Below are positions 24,236 to 33,986 of a DNA stretch of 64,000 bases, one piece after another. Origin of the DNA: Pseudonocardia abyssalis (GTDB lineage Bacteria; Actinomycetota; Actinomycetes; Mycobacteriales; Pseudonocardiaceae). The stretch lies in NCBI RefSeq assembly GCF_019263705.2, contig NZ_JADQDK010000001.1, positions 2,294,001 through 2,358,000 on the forward strand, read 5' to 3'. Position 1 is the first letter of the stretch; each line of letters opens with the position of its first letter. The translations under genes and the position numbers were made by a program. The notes beneath the pieces are model-generated. The model was not told the origin of the DNA. It made no database searches and saw only the letters and a list, made by a program, of their open reading frames with translations.

Positions 24236-25579
24236 CTACTTCGTGCGGCGGTCCTTGAGGCGCTGCAGCTTGCCGACCGAGCGCTCCAGGGTGTCCGGGT
24301 CGACGACCTCGCAGCTCACCGAGACCCCGACCGTCTCCTTGACCGCGTTGACCAGCTCGGCCGCGGCCGAGTCACGCCGCCCGGCGGGGGTGTCCGCCCG
24401 CGCCTCGACCCGTACGGCGAGCGCGTCCATCCGGCCCCGGGTCGTGAGCTCGAGCTGGAAGTGCGGGGCGAGACCGGGCGTGCGCAGCACGATCTCCTCG
24501 ATCTGGGTCGGGAACACGTTCACCCCGCGCAGGATGATCATGTCGTCGCTGCGGCCGGTGATCTTCGCCATCCGCCGCATCGACGGCCGGGCGGTGCCGG
24601 GCAGCAACGTGGTCAGGTCGCGGGTGCGGTACCGGATGATCGGCAGCGCCTCCTTGGTGAGGCTGGTGAACAGCAGCTCCCCCTCCTGCCCGTCGGGCAG
24701 TGGTGTGCCCCGCCCCCCGTCGAGCGGGTCGACGACCTCGGGCAGGAAGTGGTCCTCCCAGATGTGCAGCCCGTCCTTGGTCTCGACGCACTCCTGGGAG
24801 ACACCGGGGCCCATGACCTCGGAGAGCCCGTAGATGTCGACGGCGTGCATGTCCATCCGCTCCTCGATCTCGGAGCGCATCTGCTCGGTCCACGGCTCGG
24901 CGCCGAACACGCCGACCTGCAGCGAGGACGACGCCGGGTCGACGCCCTGGCGCTCGAACTCGTCGATGACCGTGAGCATGTAGCTCGGGGTGACCAGGAT
25001 GACCTCCGGCCGGAAGTCACCGATCAGCTGGACCTGGCGCGGCGTCATGCCCCCGGAGACCGGGATGGCCGTGGCCCCGAGCTTCTCGATGCCGTAGTGC
25101 GCGCCCAGTCCACCGGTGAACAGGCCGTAGCCGTAGGCATTGTGGATCTTGTGTCCGGGCCGGGCGCCCGCGGCGCGCAGCGACCGGGCGATCAGCCCGG
25201 CCCACCGGTCGATGTCGCCCTCGGTGTACCCGACGACCGTGGGCTTGCCGGTGGTGCCCGACGACGCGTGCACCCGGCGGACGTCGGCCTGGGGCACGGC
25301 GAACATGCCGAACGGGTAGTTGTCGCGCAGGTCGGCCTTGCTCGTGGTGGGGAACTTCGCGATGTCGGCGAGCTCGCGGCAGTCGTCCGGGTGCACCCCG
25401 TGGGCGTCGAACGCACGCGTGTAGTGGGGCACGTTGGCGTAGGCGTGGCGCAGGGTCCACTGCAGGCGCTCGAGCTGCAGCGCGCGCAGCTCGTCGACGC
25501 CCATGCGCTCCTCGGGATCGAGCGTGTCGGCCTGCGGGGCGTCGCCGAGGCGCTTCGACGTCGTCGTCGGGGTGGTCAC
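24236..25579 (-). CDS. paaK: Phenylacetate-CoA ligase
   Basis: The 447-residue PaaK has the compact phenylacetate ligase architecture: VHASSGTTGKPTVVGYT P-loop, NAYGYGLFTGGLGAHYG, DIYGLSEVMGPG, IRYRTRDLT and the C-terminal lid GRSDDMIILRGVNVFPTQIEE (in part). It makes phenylacetyl-CoA, the substrate of the PaaABCDE epoxidase encoded nearby. The GTG start overlaps the SDR stop by GTGA, placing it last in the minus-strand paa operon. Confidence 0.95.
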   Translation of the reverse strand: MTTPTTTSKRLGDAPQADTLDPEERMGVDELRALQLERLQWTLRHAYANVPHYTRAFDAHGVHPDDCRELADIAKFPTTSKADLRDNYPFGMFAVPQADVRRVHASSGTTGKPTVVGYTEGDIDRWAGLIARSLRAAGARPGHKIHNAYGYGLFTGGLGAHYGIEKLGATAIPVSGGMTPRQVQLIGDFRPEVILVTPSYMLTVIDEFERQGVDPASSSLQVGVFGAEPWTEQMRSEIEERMDMHAVDIYGLSEVMGPGVSQECVETKDGLHIWEDHFLPEVVDPLDGGRGTPLPDGQEGELLFTSLTKEALPIIRYRTRDLTTLLPGTARPSMRRMAKITGRSDDMIILRGVNVFPTQIEEIVLRTPGLAPHFQLELTTRGRMDALAVRVEARADTPAGRRDSAAAELVNAVKETVGVSVSCEVVDPDTLERSVGKLQRLKDRRTK

Positions 25580-26340
25580 AGCCGTCGTCCTCCGTCGGCG
25601 TAGATCGTCTGGCCGGTGATGAACGAGGCGTCGTCGCCGGCCAGGAAGGCGATGATCCCCGCGATGTCCTCCGGGGTCCCGGCCCGGCGGACGGGGGTGA
25701 TGGCGGCCCGTTCCTCGGTGAACGCCTCCAGTGTCGTGCCGAGGCGTTCGGCCAGCCGGCCCGTCATCTCGGTGACCACGAAGCCGGGCGCCACCGCGTT
25801 GGCCGTGACGCCGAACGGGCCGAGCTCGATCGCCAGCGTCCGCGTGGCGCCCTGCAGCCCGGCCTTGGCGGCCGAGTAGTTCAGCTGGCCCCGGGTGCCC
25901 AGCGCCGACACGCTGGACAGGCTGATGATCCGGCCCCACTTCGCGGCTACCATGTGGCGCTGCGCGGCCCGGGTGGCGAGGAAGAACCCGCGGAGGTGGA
26001 CGCCGATCACGGTGTCCCAGTCGTCGTCGCTCATCTTGAACAAGAGGTTGTCGCGGGTCACGCCGGCGTTGTTGACCAGGACGCCGGGCGGGCCCAGCTC
26101 GTCCGCGACGCGGTCGACGGCCGCGGTGACCTGGTCCGCGTCGGTGACGTCGGCGCCGATCCCGACCGCCCGCCGCCCGGTGTCCGCCTCGATCGCCTTC
26201 GCCGTCTGCACCGACTGCGCCTCGTCCAGGTCGACGATGGCGACGTCGGCGCCCTCGGTGGCCAGCCGGCGGGCGGTGGCGGCACCGATCCCCCGTGCCC
26301 CGCCGGTGACCACCGCGACGCGGCCGTCGAGCCCGCTCAC
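25576..26340 (-). CDS. SDR, probable 3-hydroxyacyl-CoA dehydrogenase of the paa operon
   Basis: The 254-residue classical SDR is FabG-like: TGGARGIGAATARRL, NNAGVTRDNLLFKMSDDDW, SSVSALGTRGQLNYSAAKAGL (Ser, Tyr, Lys triad) and a C-terminal GQTIYADGGRRL. It is flanked by overlaps with paaZ and paaK. No paaH-type (3-hydroxyadipyl-CoA dehydrogenase) gene is present in the window, so this SDR may take that step; a 3-oxoacyl-CoA reductase role is equally possible. Confidence 0.85.
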   Translation of the reverse strand: MSGLDGRVAVVTGGARGIGAATARRLATEGADVAIVDLDEAQSVQTAKAIEADTGRRAVGIGADVTDADQVTAAVDRVADELGPPGVLVNNAGVTRDNLLFKMSDDDWDTVIGVHLRGFFLATRAAQRHMVAAKWGRIISLSSVSALGTRGQLNYSAAKAGLQGATRTLAIELGPFGVTANAVAPGFVVTEMTGRLAERLGTTLEAFTEERAAITPVRRAGTPEDIAGIIAFLAGDDASFITGQTIYADGGRRL

Positions 26341-28367
26341 GCGGAGGCCTGCTTCGCGACGAGGGTCAGCACGTCGTAGCGGGCGACGGACTCGCCGTCC
26401 TGGCGCGTGACGTCGGCGTCCCAGCGCACCTCGCCGTAGTCGGCGGAGTCGCGGGGGGTGAGCTGCTTGCAGGTGAGCGTGACGGTCAGGGCGTCGCCGA
26501 ACTTCACCGGCGTCAGGAACCGCAGGCGGTCGACGCCGAAGTTGGCGAGCACCGGGCCCGGGTCGGGGTCGACGAACAGCCCGGCGGCCAGGGAGACGAT
26601 CAGGTAGCCGTGGGCGACGCGCTCGCCGAACAGCGGGTTGGCCGCGGCGGCCTCGGCGTCCATGTGGGCGTAGAAGGTGTCGCCGGTGAACTCGGCGAAG
26701 TGCTCCACGTCCTCCTGGGTCACGGTGCGCGGGCCGGCGACGATCGTGTCGCCGGGGCGCAGCTCCTCGAGGTGCTTGCGGAACGGGTGCACGTCGGTCT
26801 CGCGGCGCTGCGCACCGGTCACCCAGCGGCCGGTGACCGCGGCGAGGGTGTCCGGGTCGCCCTGGATCGCGGTGCGCTGCATGTGGTGCAGCACCCCGCG
26901 GATGCCGCCCATCTCCTCGCCGCCGCCGGCCCGGCCGGGGCCGCCGTGCACGAGCTGGGGCATCGGCGAGCCGTGGCCGGTCGACTCCTTCGCGTCGCGG
27001 GCGTTGAGCACCAGCAGCCGCCCGTGCCACGGGGCGACGCCGAGCACGACCTCGCGGGCCCACGCGGGGTCGGCGGTGACGATCGAACCGGCCAGGCTGC
27101 CCTGGCCACGGGCGGCGTAGTCGATCAGCTGTTCCGTGGAGGTGTACGGGAGGATCGTGGAGACCGGACCGAACGCCTCGACCTCGTGCGGCTCGGCCCG
27201 CTCCGGGTCGCCGACCAGCAGGATCGGGGAGACGAAGGCGCCACGGTCGGCGTCGGCGTTCTCGACCTGCACCGAGTCGGGGTCACCGAAGACGATGCGC
27301 CCGGCGTCGGCGAGGGCCTTGATGCTACGGCGCACCTCCTCGCGCTGCTCCAGGCTGGCCAGCGCGCCCATCCGGGCCGTGGCGGGGTCGCCGACGGTGA
27401 CCTTCGCGAGCCGCGCCGAGGCCGCCTCGACCACGGCGTCGACGTGCTCAGCGGGCACGAACGCGCGCCGGATCGCCGTGCACTTCTGGCCCGCCTTCAC
27501 CGTCATCTCGGTGGTGAGGCCCTTGACGAACAGGTCGAACTCCTCGGTACCGGGGACGGCGTCCGGGCCGAGCGCGGAGAGGTTGAGCGAGTCGGCCTCG
27601 GCGGAGAACCGCACCGAGTTCCGGACGATCGCGGGGTGCGCGCGCAGGGTCTGCGCCGTGGACGCCGAACCGGTGAAGGAGACGAGGTCCTGGCCGGTGA
27701 GGTGGTCGAACAGGTCACCCACCGAGCCCGCGACGAACTGCCACGTGCCGTCGGGGAGCAGCCCGGAGCCGACGATCAGCTCGGTGAGCTTCGCGGTGAG
27801 GAACGCCGTGGGGCTGGCGGGCTTGACGATGCTGGGCACGCCGGCGAGGAATGCGGGCGCGAACTTCTCCAGGGGGCCCCACACCGGGAAGTTGAACGCG
27901 TTGACCTGCACCGCGACGCCGTGCAGCGGAGTGCAGACGTGCTGGCCGAGGAAGGTCCCGCCGCGCCCGAGGGGCTCGATGTCGCCCTCGACGTAGACGG
28001 TGTCGTTGGGCAGCTCGCGCTTCGCCTTCGAGGCGTACGCGAGCAGGACGCCGATGCCGCCGTCGACGTCGAACTTGGAGTCGCCGAGCGTCGCACCGGT
28101 CTGCGCGGACACGGCGTAGAGCTCCTCGCGGTGCTCGCGCAGGTGCTGACCCAGTGCCTTGAGCAGGGCGGCGCGCTGGTGGAAGGTCAGCTCGCGCAGC
28201 GCGCGGCCGCCGACGGTGCGTCCGTAGGAGAGGGCCCCGGCGAAGTCGACGCCGTCGGAGGAGATCCGCGCGACCTCCTCACCGGTGACGGCGTCGTGCA
28301 GGGGGCGACCGTCGGCGGGGGCGTACCAGCCGCCGCTGACGTGGCTGCGCAGGGTGGGGATGCTCAT
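26337..28367 (-). CDS. paaZ: Bifunctional oxepin-CoA hydrolase / aldehyde dehydrogenase PaaZ
   Basis: The 676-residue protein joins an NADP-aldehyde dehydrogenase domain (1 to about 520; catalytic Cys near residue 295 in GQKCTAIRR, Glu in FSAEADSL) to a C-terminal MaoC-like hydratase (EHFAEFTGDTFYAHMDAEAA, FGERVAHGYLIVSLAAGLF). It opens the oxepin-CoA ring and oxidises the resulting semialdehyde. Both active sites look intact. GGAGAG precedes the chosen ATG. It lies 25 nt after paaJ and overlaps the SDR by GTGA. Confidence 0.95.
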   Translation of the reverse strand: MSIPTLRSHVSGGWYAPADGRPLHDAVTGEEVARISSDGVDFAGALSYGRTVGGRALRELTFHQRAALLKALGQHLREHREELYAVSAQTGATLGDSKFDVDGGIGVLLAYASKAKRELPNDTVYVEGDIEPLGRGGTFLGQHVCTPLHGVAVQVNAFNFPVWGPLEKFAPAFLAGVPSIVKPASPTAFLTAKLTELIVGSGLLPDGTWQFVAGSVGDLFDHLTGQDLVSFTGSASTAQTLRAHPAIVRNSVRFSAEADSLNLSALGPDAVPGTEEFDLFVKGLTTEMTVKAGQKCTAIRRAFVPAEHVDAVVEAASARLAKVTVGDPATARMGALASLEQREEVRRSIKALADAGRIVFGDPDSVQVENADADRGAFVSPILLVGDPERAEPHEVEAFGPVSTILPYTSTEQLIDYAARGQGSLAGSIVTADPAWAREVVLGVAPWHGRLLVLNARDAKESTGHGSPMPQLVHGGPGRAGGGEEMGGIRGVLHHMQRTAIQGDPDTLAAVTGRWVTGAQRRETDVHPFRKHLEELRPGDTIVAGPRTVTQEDVEHFAEFTGDTFYAHMDAEAAAANPLFGERVAHGYLIVSLAAGLFVDPDPGPVLANFGVDRLRFLTPVKFGDALTVTLTCKQLTPRDSADYGEVRWDADVTRQDGESVARYDVLTLVAKQASA

Positions 28368-28392
28368 GGGCTCTCCTCGTCGTCGGGGATGG

Positions 28393-29628
28393 TCAGACAC
28401 GTTCGATCAGCACGGCGACACCCTGGCCCACGCCGACGCAGAGCGTCGCGAGACCACGGCGGCCGCCCTCGCGGTGCAGGCGGTGGGCGAGGGTGAGCGT
28501 GATGCGGGCACCGGAGCAGCCCAGCGGGTGGCCGAGCGCGATGGCACCCCCGTCGGCGTTGACGATGCCGGGATCGAGGCCGAGCCTGCGGACGCAGGCG
28601 AGGCTCTGGGCCGCGAAGGCCTCGTTGAGCTCGACGGCGTCCAGGTCGGTCACCGACCAGCCGGCCCGGTCGAGCACCTTGCGCGTGGCGGGCACCGGGC
28701 CCAGGCCCATGACGTGCGGGGCGACGCCGGCGCTGGCGCCGACCACGATCCGCGCGATCGGCGTCAGACCGTGCTCGCGCACGGCCCGCCCGCTCGCGAC
28801 GACGAGCGCGGCGGCCCCGTCGGACAGCGGTGACGCGTTGCCCGCGGTGACCACACCACCCTCCCGGAAGACCGGCCGCAGCCGGCCCAGCGACTCCGTC
28901 GACGCGTCGGGCCGCGGGCCCTCGTCGGCGGTGACGACGACCGGGTCGCCCTTGCGCTGCGGGATCGTGACCGGCACGAGCTCGGCGTCGAACCGGCCGT
29001 CCTTCGCGGCGGCCGTGGCGCGGGCGTGGCTGCGCACCGCGAACTCGTCGCACTCGGCGCGGGTGATGCCGTCCAGCGCGGCGACCTCCTCGGCCGTCTC
29101 CCCCATCGACAGCGTCACCGGGCCCTCGGTCTCGGTGTGCGGATCCGGCGCGGACCGGTCCAGATCGCGGAACCGCGGGTTCGTGAAGCGCCAGCCGAGC
29201 GAGGTGTCGGCGACCTCGCCGGGCTTGGCCCAGGGCGTGCCGGGCTTGGCCATCACCCAGGGGGCGCGGGTCATCGACTCGACCCCACCGGCCACGACGA
29301 CGTCGGCCTCGCCGGCCCGGATCGACTGCGCGGCGTTCGCGACGGCGGTCAGGCCGCTCGCGCAAAGGCGGTTGACGGTGTAGCCCGGCACCGTCGACGG
29401 CAGGCCGGCCAGCAGCACGGCCATCCGCGCGACGTCCCGGTTGTCCTCCCCCGCCTGGTTCGCGGCACCGAGGATCACCTCGTCGACCGCGTCACCCGGG
29501 ACGCCCGCCCTCCGTACGGCCTCGGCCACCACGAGGGCGGCGAGGTCGTCGGGGCGCACACCCGCCAGCGCCCCGCCGTACTTGCCCTGCGGGGTGCGGG
29601 CCCCGCTCACCAGATACACGTCGGTCAT
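28393..29628 (-). CDS. paaJ: 3-oxoadipyl-CoA / 3-oxo-5,6-dehydrosuberyl-CoA thiolase
   Basis: This 411-residue degradative thiolase has the nucleophile motif [29 protein letters not shown] and second Cys loop TLCVGVGQG. The start [19 protein letters not shown] matches PaaJ/PcaF. It is the first gene of the minus-strand paa operon, reading away from the divergent promoter that carries a TetR palindrome. It would cleave the two 3-oxoacyl-CoA intermediates of phenylacetate breakdown. Confidence 0.92.
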   Translation of the reverse strand: MTDVYLVSGARTPQGKYGGALAGVRPDDLAALVVAEAVRRAGVPGDAVDEVILGAANQAGEDNRDVARMAVLLAGLPSTVPGYTVNRLCASGLTAVANAAQSIRAGEADVVVAGGVESMTRAPWVMAKPGTPWAKPGEVADTSLGWRFTNPRFRDLDRSAPDPHTETEGPVTLSMGETAEEVAALDGITRAECDEFAVRSHARATAAAKDGRFDAELVPVTIPQRKGDPVVVTADEGPRPDASTESLGRLRPVFREGGVVTAGNASPLSDGAAALVVASGRAVREHGLTPIARIVVGASAGVAPHVMGLGPVPATRKVLDRAGWSVTDLDAVELNEAFAAQSLACVRRLGLDPGIVNADGGAIALGHPLGCSGARITLTLAHRLHREGGRRGLATLCVGVGQGVAVLIERV

Positions 29629-29654
29629 CCTGAGCCGTCCCTGCTGTCGCGCGG

Positions 29655-29668
29655 CGAACGATCGTTCG
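29655..29668. promoter_or_regulatory. Perfect palindrome CGAACGATCGTTCG in the paaJ/paaG divergent promoter
   Basis: The 14-bp palindrome lies in the 66-bp gap between the divergent paaJ and paaG starts. It resembles TetR-family operators of acyl-CoA-responsive regulators and recurs in imperfect form before paaA, so the TetR gene in this island is the likely binder. Confidence 0.75.
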
Positions 29669-29694
29669 GTTGTTGGGCAGGCTAGCATGACCTC

Positions 29695-30513
29695 GTGGAG
29701 ACGAACAGTGCAGCAACGGACCCCGCGGTGCTCGTGGCGGCGGACGAGAAGGACCCCGCCGTCGCGGTCGTGACGCTGAACCGGCCCGCGAAGCGCAACG
29801 CGCTCACGGTCGAGCTGAAGGAGGCCCTGCTCGCCGCGCTGCAGGGCGTCGCGGCCGACGCGGGCGTCCGTGCCGTCGTGCTGACCGGCTCGGGCAAGTC
29901 GTTCTGCGTCGGGCAGGACCTCGGCGAGCACGTGCAGGCCCTGGAGGCCGATCCCGCCACGGCGTTCGACACCGTCGGCCGGCACTACAACCCGATCGTC
30001 CGGGCGCTGGCCACGATGCCCAAGCCGGTGGTCGCCGCGATCAACGGCGGCGCCGTGGGCGCGGGGCTGGGCCTCGCACTCGCCTGCGACCTGCGGGTCA
30101 CCGCCGACTCGGCCACGTTCGCCACCGCGTTCTCCGCGATCGGGCTCACCGCCGACTCGGGTCTCTCCGCGAGCCTCGTGCACTCCCTCGGCGCCGCCCG
30201 CGCCCTGGAGCTGCTGCTGCTCGGCGAGTCCTTCGACGCCGCCCAGGCGCAGGCGTCCGGCCTGGTCCGGGCCGTGGTCCCCGTCGAGGACGTCCTGGAG
30301 ACGGCCCTGGAGCTGGCGCGCCGGCTCGCCGCGGGCCCCACGCTCGCCTTCGCCGAGATCAAGAAGGCCGTGGCGATCGGCGCGGTCTCCCCGCTCGACA
30401 CCGTCCTCGACGCCGAGGGGGCCGGGCAGGCCCGGCTCGGCGTCACGAAGGACCACCGGGAGGCCGTCGAGGCGTTCCTGGCCAAGCGGCGTCCGACGTT
30501 CGAGGGCGCATGA
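29695..30513 (+). CDS. paaG: Enoyl-CoA hydratase/isomerase, probable PaaG
   Basis: The 272-residue crotonase-fold protein has [20 protein letters not shown], the oxyanion-hole segment [12 protein letters not shown] and [20 protein letters not shown]. The acid position in [11 protein letters not shown] carries Asp, as in PaaG, which isomerises the ring epoxide of phenylacetyl-CoA to oxepin-CoA. It starts with GTG 27 nt after the operator and is followed closely by the TetR gene. Confidence 0.88.
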   Translation: METNSAATDPAVLVAADEKDPAVAVVTLNRPAKRNALTVELKEALLAALQGVAADAGVRAVVLTGSGKSFCVGQDLGEHVQALEADPATAFDTVGRHYNPIVRALATMPKPVVAAINGGAVGAGLGLALACDLRVTADSATFATAFSAIGLTADSGLSASLVHSLGAARALELLLLGESFDAAQAQASGLVRAVVPVEDVLETALELARRLAAGPTLAFAEIKKAVAIGAVSPLDTVLDAEGAGQARLGVTKDHREAVEAFLAKRRPTFEGA

Positions 30514-30535
30514 ACCGGACTCGCGGGAGGACCGC

Positions 30536-31180
30536 GTGAGCGCGGCACCGTCCGAGGCGCCGGTACCCGGCGTCCGGACCCGGCGGGCCCGCGGCGAGGC
30601 GGGCGCCCGCCGGCCGGTCTACGACGCGACGTCACTGCTCACCGTGGCCGTGGCGGAGTTCAACACCCGCGGCTACGACGCCACGAGCATGGAGGACCTC
30701 TCCCGCGCGGCGGGGATCACGAAGTCGTCGTTCTACCACCACGTCAGCGGCAAGGAGGAGCTGCTCCGGGCCGCCCTGGAACGGGCGCTGGACGGCCTGT
30801 TCGCGATCCTCGAGGAGCCCGCGGCCCACGACGGCCCGGCACTGCAGCGCCTGCGGCACATCATCCGCCGCCAGGTCGAGGTGCTGACCTCCGAGCTCCC
30901 CTACGTCACGCTGCTGCTGCGCGTGCGCGGTAACACCGAGACCGAGCGCTGGGCACTGGCCCGGCGCCGCGCGTTCGACGCCTCGATCGCCTCGCTGGTG
31001 GCCGACGCGGTGGCCGACGGCGAGGTGCGGGCGGGCGTCGAGCCCTCGCTGGCCGCCCGGCTGCTCTCCGGGACGGTCAACTCGATCATCGAGTGGTACC
31101 GGCCGGGGCGGCCCGGTGCGGACGCCCTCCCGGACGAGATCGTCCGGATCGTCTCCGAGGGCATCATCCCGCCTTCCTGA
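30536..31180 (+). CDS. paaR: TetR-family regulator of the paa genes (PaaR-like)
   Basis: The 214-residue protein has a TetR HTH at about 30-76 ([39 protein letters not shown]) and a helical ligand domain ending in [23 protein letters not shown] precedes the GTG start. It lies inside the paa island between paaG and paaA, and matching palindromes flank it on both sides. As in other actinobacteria it probably represses the paa genes until phenylacetyl-CoA is present. Confidence 0.87.
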   Translation: MSAAPSEAPVPGVRTRRARGEAGARRPVYDATSLLTVAVAEFNTRGYDATSMEDLSRAAGITKSSFYHHVSGKEELLRAALERALDGLFAILEEPAAHDGPALQRLRHIIRRQVEVLTSELPYVTLLLRVRGNTETERWALARRRAFDASIASLVADAVADGEVRAGVEPSLAARLLSGTVNSIIEWYRPGRPGADALPDEIVRIVSEGIIPPS

Positions 31181-31223
31181 CCCGCCCTGGTTGCGCACGG
31201 CGGACCGGTGCGCCATCATCAGA

Positions 31224-31237
31224 CGAACGAACATTCG
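31224..31237. promoter_or_regulatory. paaA promoter operator CGAACGAACATTCG
   Basis: This 14-bp site differs from the palindrome at 29655-29668 at two central positions and ends 16 nt before the paaA ATG. GGAGG follows as ribosome-binding site. Shared sequence argues for co-regulation of paaABCDE with the divergent paaJ/paaG promoters. Confidence 0.7.
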
Positions 31238-31253
31238 GTTACGGAGGATTCTC

Positions 31254-32213
31254 ATGACGGTGACCGAGGACCGCACCGGTCCTGAGCTCGATCTCGAAGC
31301 CGGCTTCGACCGGACCATCGAGGCCGACCAGCGAATCGAGCCGCGGGACTGGATGCCCGAGGCGTACCGCAAGACGCTGATCCGGCAGATCGCGCAGCAC
31401 GCGCACTCCGAGATCATCGGGATGCAGCCCGAGGGCAACTGGATCCTGCGGGCCCCGTCGCTGCGGCGGAAGTCGATCCTGCTGGCCAAGGTGCAGGACG
31501 AGGCCGGGCACGGCATGTACCTCTACGCGGCGGCCGAGACGCTCGGCGTCGACCGCGAGGAGCTCACCGAGAAGCTCATCGACGGCAAGCAGAAGTACTC
31601 GTCGATCTTCAACTACCCCACGCTGAGCTACGCCGACATCGGCGTCATCGGCTGGCTCGTCGACGGTGCCGCGATCTGCAACCAGGTGCCGCTGTGCCGC
31701 TGCTCCTACGGCCCCTACGCGCGGGCGATGGTCCGGATCTGCAAGGAGGAGTCGTTCCACCAGCGGCAGGGCTACGAACTGCTGCTCGCGATGGTCAACG
31801 GCACCGACCGGCAGCGCGAGATGGTGCAGGAGTCGGTCAACCGGTTCTGGTGGCCGTCGCTGATGATGTTCGGCCCGCCCGACGACGACTCGCCCAACTC
31901 GGCGCAGTCGATGGAGTGGGGCATCAAGCGGCACACCAACGACGAGCTGCGCCAGCGCTTCGTCGACATGTCGGTGCCCCAGGCGGAGATGCTGGGTGTC
32001 ACGCTGCCGGACCCCGAGCTCGTCTGGAACGAGGAGCGCCAGGCGCACGACTACGGCACGCCGGACTGGGACGAGTTCAAGGCGGTCATCGCCGGGTCCG
32101 GCCCGGCCAACGCGCAGCGGATCGCGCACCGGCGGCGCGCGCACGAGAACGGGGCCTGGGTGCGCGAGGCCGCCCAGGCGTACGCGGACAAGCGGGCGGG
32201 GGCCGGGGCATGA
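31254..32213 (+). CDS. paaA: Phenylacetyl-CoA epoxidase catalytic subunit PaaA
   Basis: The 319-residue diiron oxygenase subunit contains the four-helix carboxylate ligands in [13 protein letters not shown] and [17 protein letters not shown] (two ExxH-type motifs), and the PaaA stretch [20 protein letters not shown]. It epoxidises the ring of phenylacetyl-CoA with O2, in complex with PaaC and PaaB and fed by PaaE. GGAGG precedes the ATG; its stop overlaps paaB by ATGA. Confidence 0.97.
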   Translation: MTVTEDRTGPELDLEAGFDRTIEADQRIEPRDWMPEAYRKTLIRQIAQHAHSEIIGMQPEGNWILRAPSLRRKSILLAKVQDEAGHGMYLYAAAETLGVDREELTEKLIDGKQKYSSIFNYPTLSYADIGVIGWLVDGAAICNQVPLCRCSYGPYARAMVRICKEESFHQRQGYELLLAMVNGTDRQREMVQESVNRFWWPSLMMFGPPDDDSPNSAQSMEWGIKRHTNDELRQRFVDMSVPQAEMLGVTLPDPELVWNEERQAHDYGTPDWDEFKAVIAGSGPANAQRIAHRRRAHENGAWVREAAQAYADKRAGAGA

Positions 32214-32575
32214 GCGGGGACTTCACCGCCGAGGGCGGCCACGGGGCCGTCCCGACGGAGGGTGTCGAGAGCGGGCTGGGCCAGAAGCCGTCGCGGCGCA
32301 CCTGGCCGCTCTACGAGGTCTTCGTCCGCGGCAAGCGCGGCCTCAACCACGTGCACGTCGGCTCCCTGCACGCCGCCGACGACGAGATGGCGCTGCACAA
32401 CGCGCGCGACGTCTACACCCGGCGCAACGAGGGCGTGTCGATCTGGGTCGTGAAGGCGGACCACATCACGGCGTCCAGCCCGGCCGAGAAGGACCCGTTC
32501 TTCGCCCCCGCGGGCGACAAGGTCTACCGCCACCCCACCTTCTACGCGATCCCGGAGGAGGTGCCGCACCTGTGA
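32210..32575 (+). CDS. paaB: Phenylacetyl-CoA epoxidase subunit PaaB
   Basis: The 121-residue protein has the compact PaaB fold ([39 protein letters not shown] segment, [10 protein letters not shown]). It bridges PaaAC dimers and has no active site of its own. It overlaps paaA and paaC by 4 nt at each end, fixing stoichiometric translation. The N-terminal ~25 residues are Gly-rich and probably disordered. Confidence 0.96.
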   Translation: MSGDFTAEGGHGAVPTEGVESGLGQKPSRRTWPLYEVFVRGKRGLNHVHVGSLHAADDEMALHNARDVYTRRNEGVSIWVVKADHITASSPAEKDPFFAPAGDKVYRHPTFYAIPEEVPHL

Positions 32576-33492
32576 GCCCGCACGCGATGGAGGAGGACGC
32601 GACCAACGCGTACCAGTCCCTCTCCGAGACCACCGGCCACGACGACCCGCGCTGGGCGTTCGGCACCGGCATCGTCGAGGAGGAGGGTGCGGAGATCACC
32701 TCACCCGCGCCCGACGGTGTCGACCCGGCCGATCTCGCCGCCTACTGCCTGATGCTCGGTGACGACGCGCTGGTCTACAGCCACCGGCTCTCGGAGTGGG
32801 TCAGCAACGCCCCCGAGCTGGAGGAGGACGTGGCCCTGGCCAACACCGCGCTCGACCTCCTCGGCCAGGCCCGCGTGCTGCTCGCCCGCGCCGCGCACCT
32901 GTCCGGCGGCGACGGGGTCACCGAGGACTCGCTCGCCTACCTGCGCGCCGACGCCGAGTTCCGCAACGTCGCCCTCGCCGAGCTCTCCGACGACCTCGAC
33001 TTCGCCCGCGCCGTCGCTCGCCTGCTGATCTTCTCGACCTGGCGGCTCGCGGTGCTGAACCGGCTGCTCGTCTCGACCGACCCGGTGATCGCCGCGGTGG
33101 CGGGCAAGGGCGTCAAGGAGCTGACCTACCACCGCGACTACGCGGCCCGCTGGACGCTGCGCCTCGGCGACGGCACCGCCGAGTCGCACGCGCGGATGCA
33201 GGCGGCCCTCGACTCACTCTGGCCCTACCTCGGCGAACTCTTCCGCACCTCCGACGAGGAGCGCAGGCTCGTCGAGGGCGGGGTGGCGGTGGATCCCGGG
33301 CAGGTCCGCGAGGAGGTCGACGCCGTGCTCGACCAGGTCATCGCGAAGGCCACGCTGACCCGCCCGGACCGGCCGTTCATCGGCACCATCGGCGGTCGCA
33401 GCGGCCGCCAGGGCGTGCACACCGAGCACCTCGGGCACGCGCTCGCGGAGATGCAGAGCCTCGCCCGCCAGCACCCGGGCGCGACGTGGTGA
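32572..33492 (+). CDS. paaC: Phenylacetyl-CoA epoxidase structural subunit PaaC
   Basis: The 306-residue protein is a ferritin-like helical bundle related to PaaA (AAYCLMLGDDALVYSHRLSE, NTALDLLGQARVLL, KGVKELTYHRDYAARWTLRL). It forms a stable heterodimer with PaaA and supports the diiron site. The GTG start overlaps paaB by GTGA; an ATG five codons later is an alternative. The GGxSGxQGxHTEHLG tail is conserved. Confidence 0.96.
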   Translation: MSPHAMEEDATNAYQSLSETTGHDDPRWAFGTGIVEEEGAEITSPAPDGVDPADLAAYCLMLGDDALVYSHRLSEWVSNAPELEEDVALANTALDLLGQARVLLARAAHLSGGDGVTEDSLAYLRADAEFRNVALAELSDDLDFARAVARLLIFSTWRLAVLNRLLVSTDPVIAAVAGKGVKELTYHRDYAARWTLRLGDGTAESHARMQAALDSLWPYLGELFRTSDEERRLVEGGVAVDPGQVREEVDAVLDQVIAKATLTRPDRPFIGTIGGRSGRQGVHTEHLGHALAEMQSLARQHPGATW

Positions 33493-33986
33493 CCGGCCGG
33501 ACCGCCCGCGAGGTGGTCGCCGGGGTCGTCGACCCGGAGATGCCGATGCTCACCCTGGACGACCTCGGGGTCGTGCGCGGTGTCGACGTCGACGGCGACG
33601 CGGTGCTCGTCACGATCACGCCGACGTACTCGGGGTGCCCCGCGATCGAGGAGATGCGCGCCGACCTCCGGTCGTCGCTGTCCGACGCCGGGTTCGGCCG
33701 GGTCGAGGTCCGCACCGTGTTCTCCCCGGCCTGGAGCACGGACTGGATCAGCGACGACGGCCGCCGCAAGCTCGCCGAGGCCGGCATCGCGCCCCCCGGC
33801 CGGGCCGCACCGCGGACCACGGGCCCCGTCCCGCTGACGCTCACCCCGCCGACGGCGGCGGTGCGGTGCCCGCACTGCGGCGCCCCCGCCACCGACGAGC
33901 TGTCCCGGTTCGGGCCCACGGCGTGCACGGCGCTGCGCCGCTGCCCGTCCTGCCGGGAGCCCTTCGAGCACATGAAGGAGATCTGA
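33489..33986 (+). CDS. paaD: Phenylacetyl-CoA epoxidase assembly protein PaaD
   Basis: The 165-residue MIP18/DUF59 protein begins VVDPEMPMLTLDDLGVVRGV and has TPTYSGCPA with the conserved Cys. A C-terminal zinc-finger pair follows, CPHC and CPSC, as in PaaD. It is thought to help maturation of the epoxidase metal centres. It overlaps paaC by GTGA and paaE by 1 nt (TGATG). Confidence 0.95.
   Translation: MTGRTAREVVAGVVDPEMPMLTLDDLGVVRGVDVDGDAVLVTITPTYSGCPAIEEMRADLRSSLSDAGFGRVEVRTVFSPAWSTDWISDDGRRKLAEAGIAPPGRAAPRTTGPVPLTLTPPTAAVRCPHCGAPATDELSRFGPTACTALRRCPSCREPFEHMKEI

Noticed and set aside
21270..24833. Plus-strand open frame of nearly 1200 codons spanning several genes
   Set aside because: It crosses the MDR, NmrA-like, Rrf2 and paaK genes in other frames or strands and has no domain.
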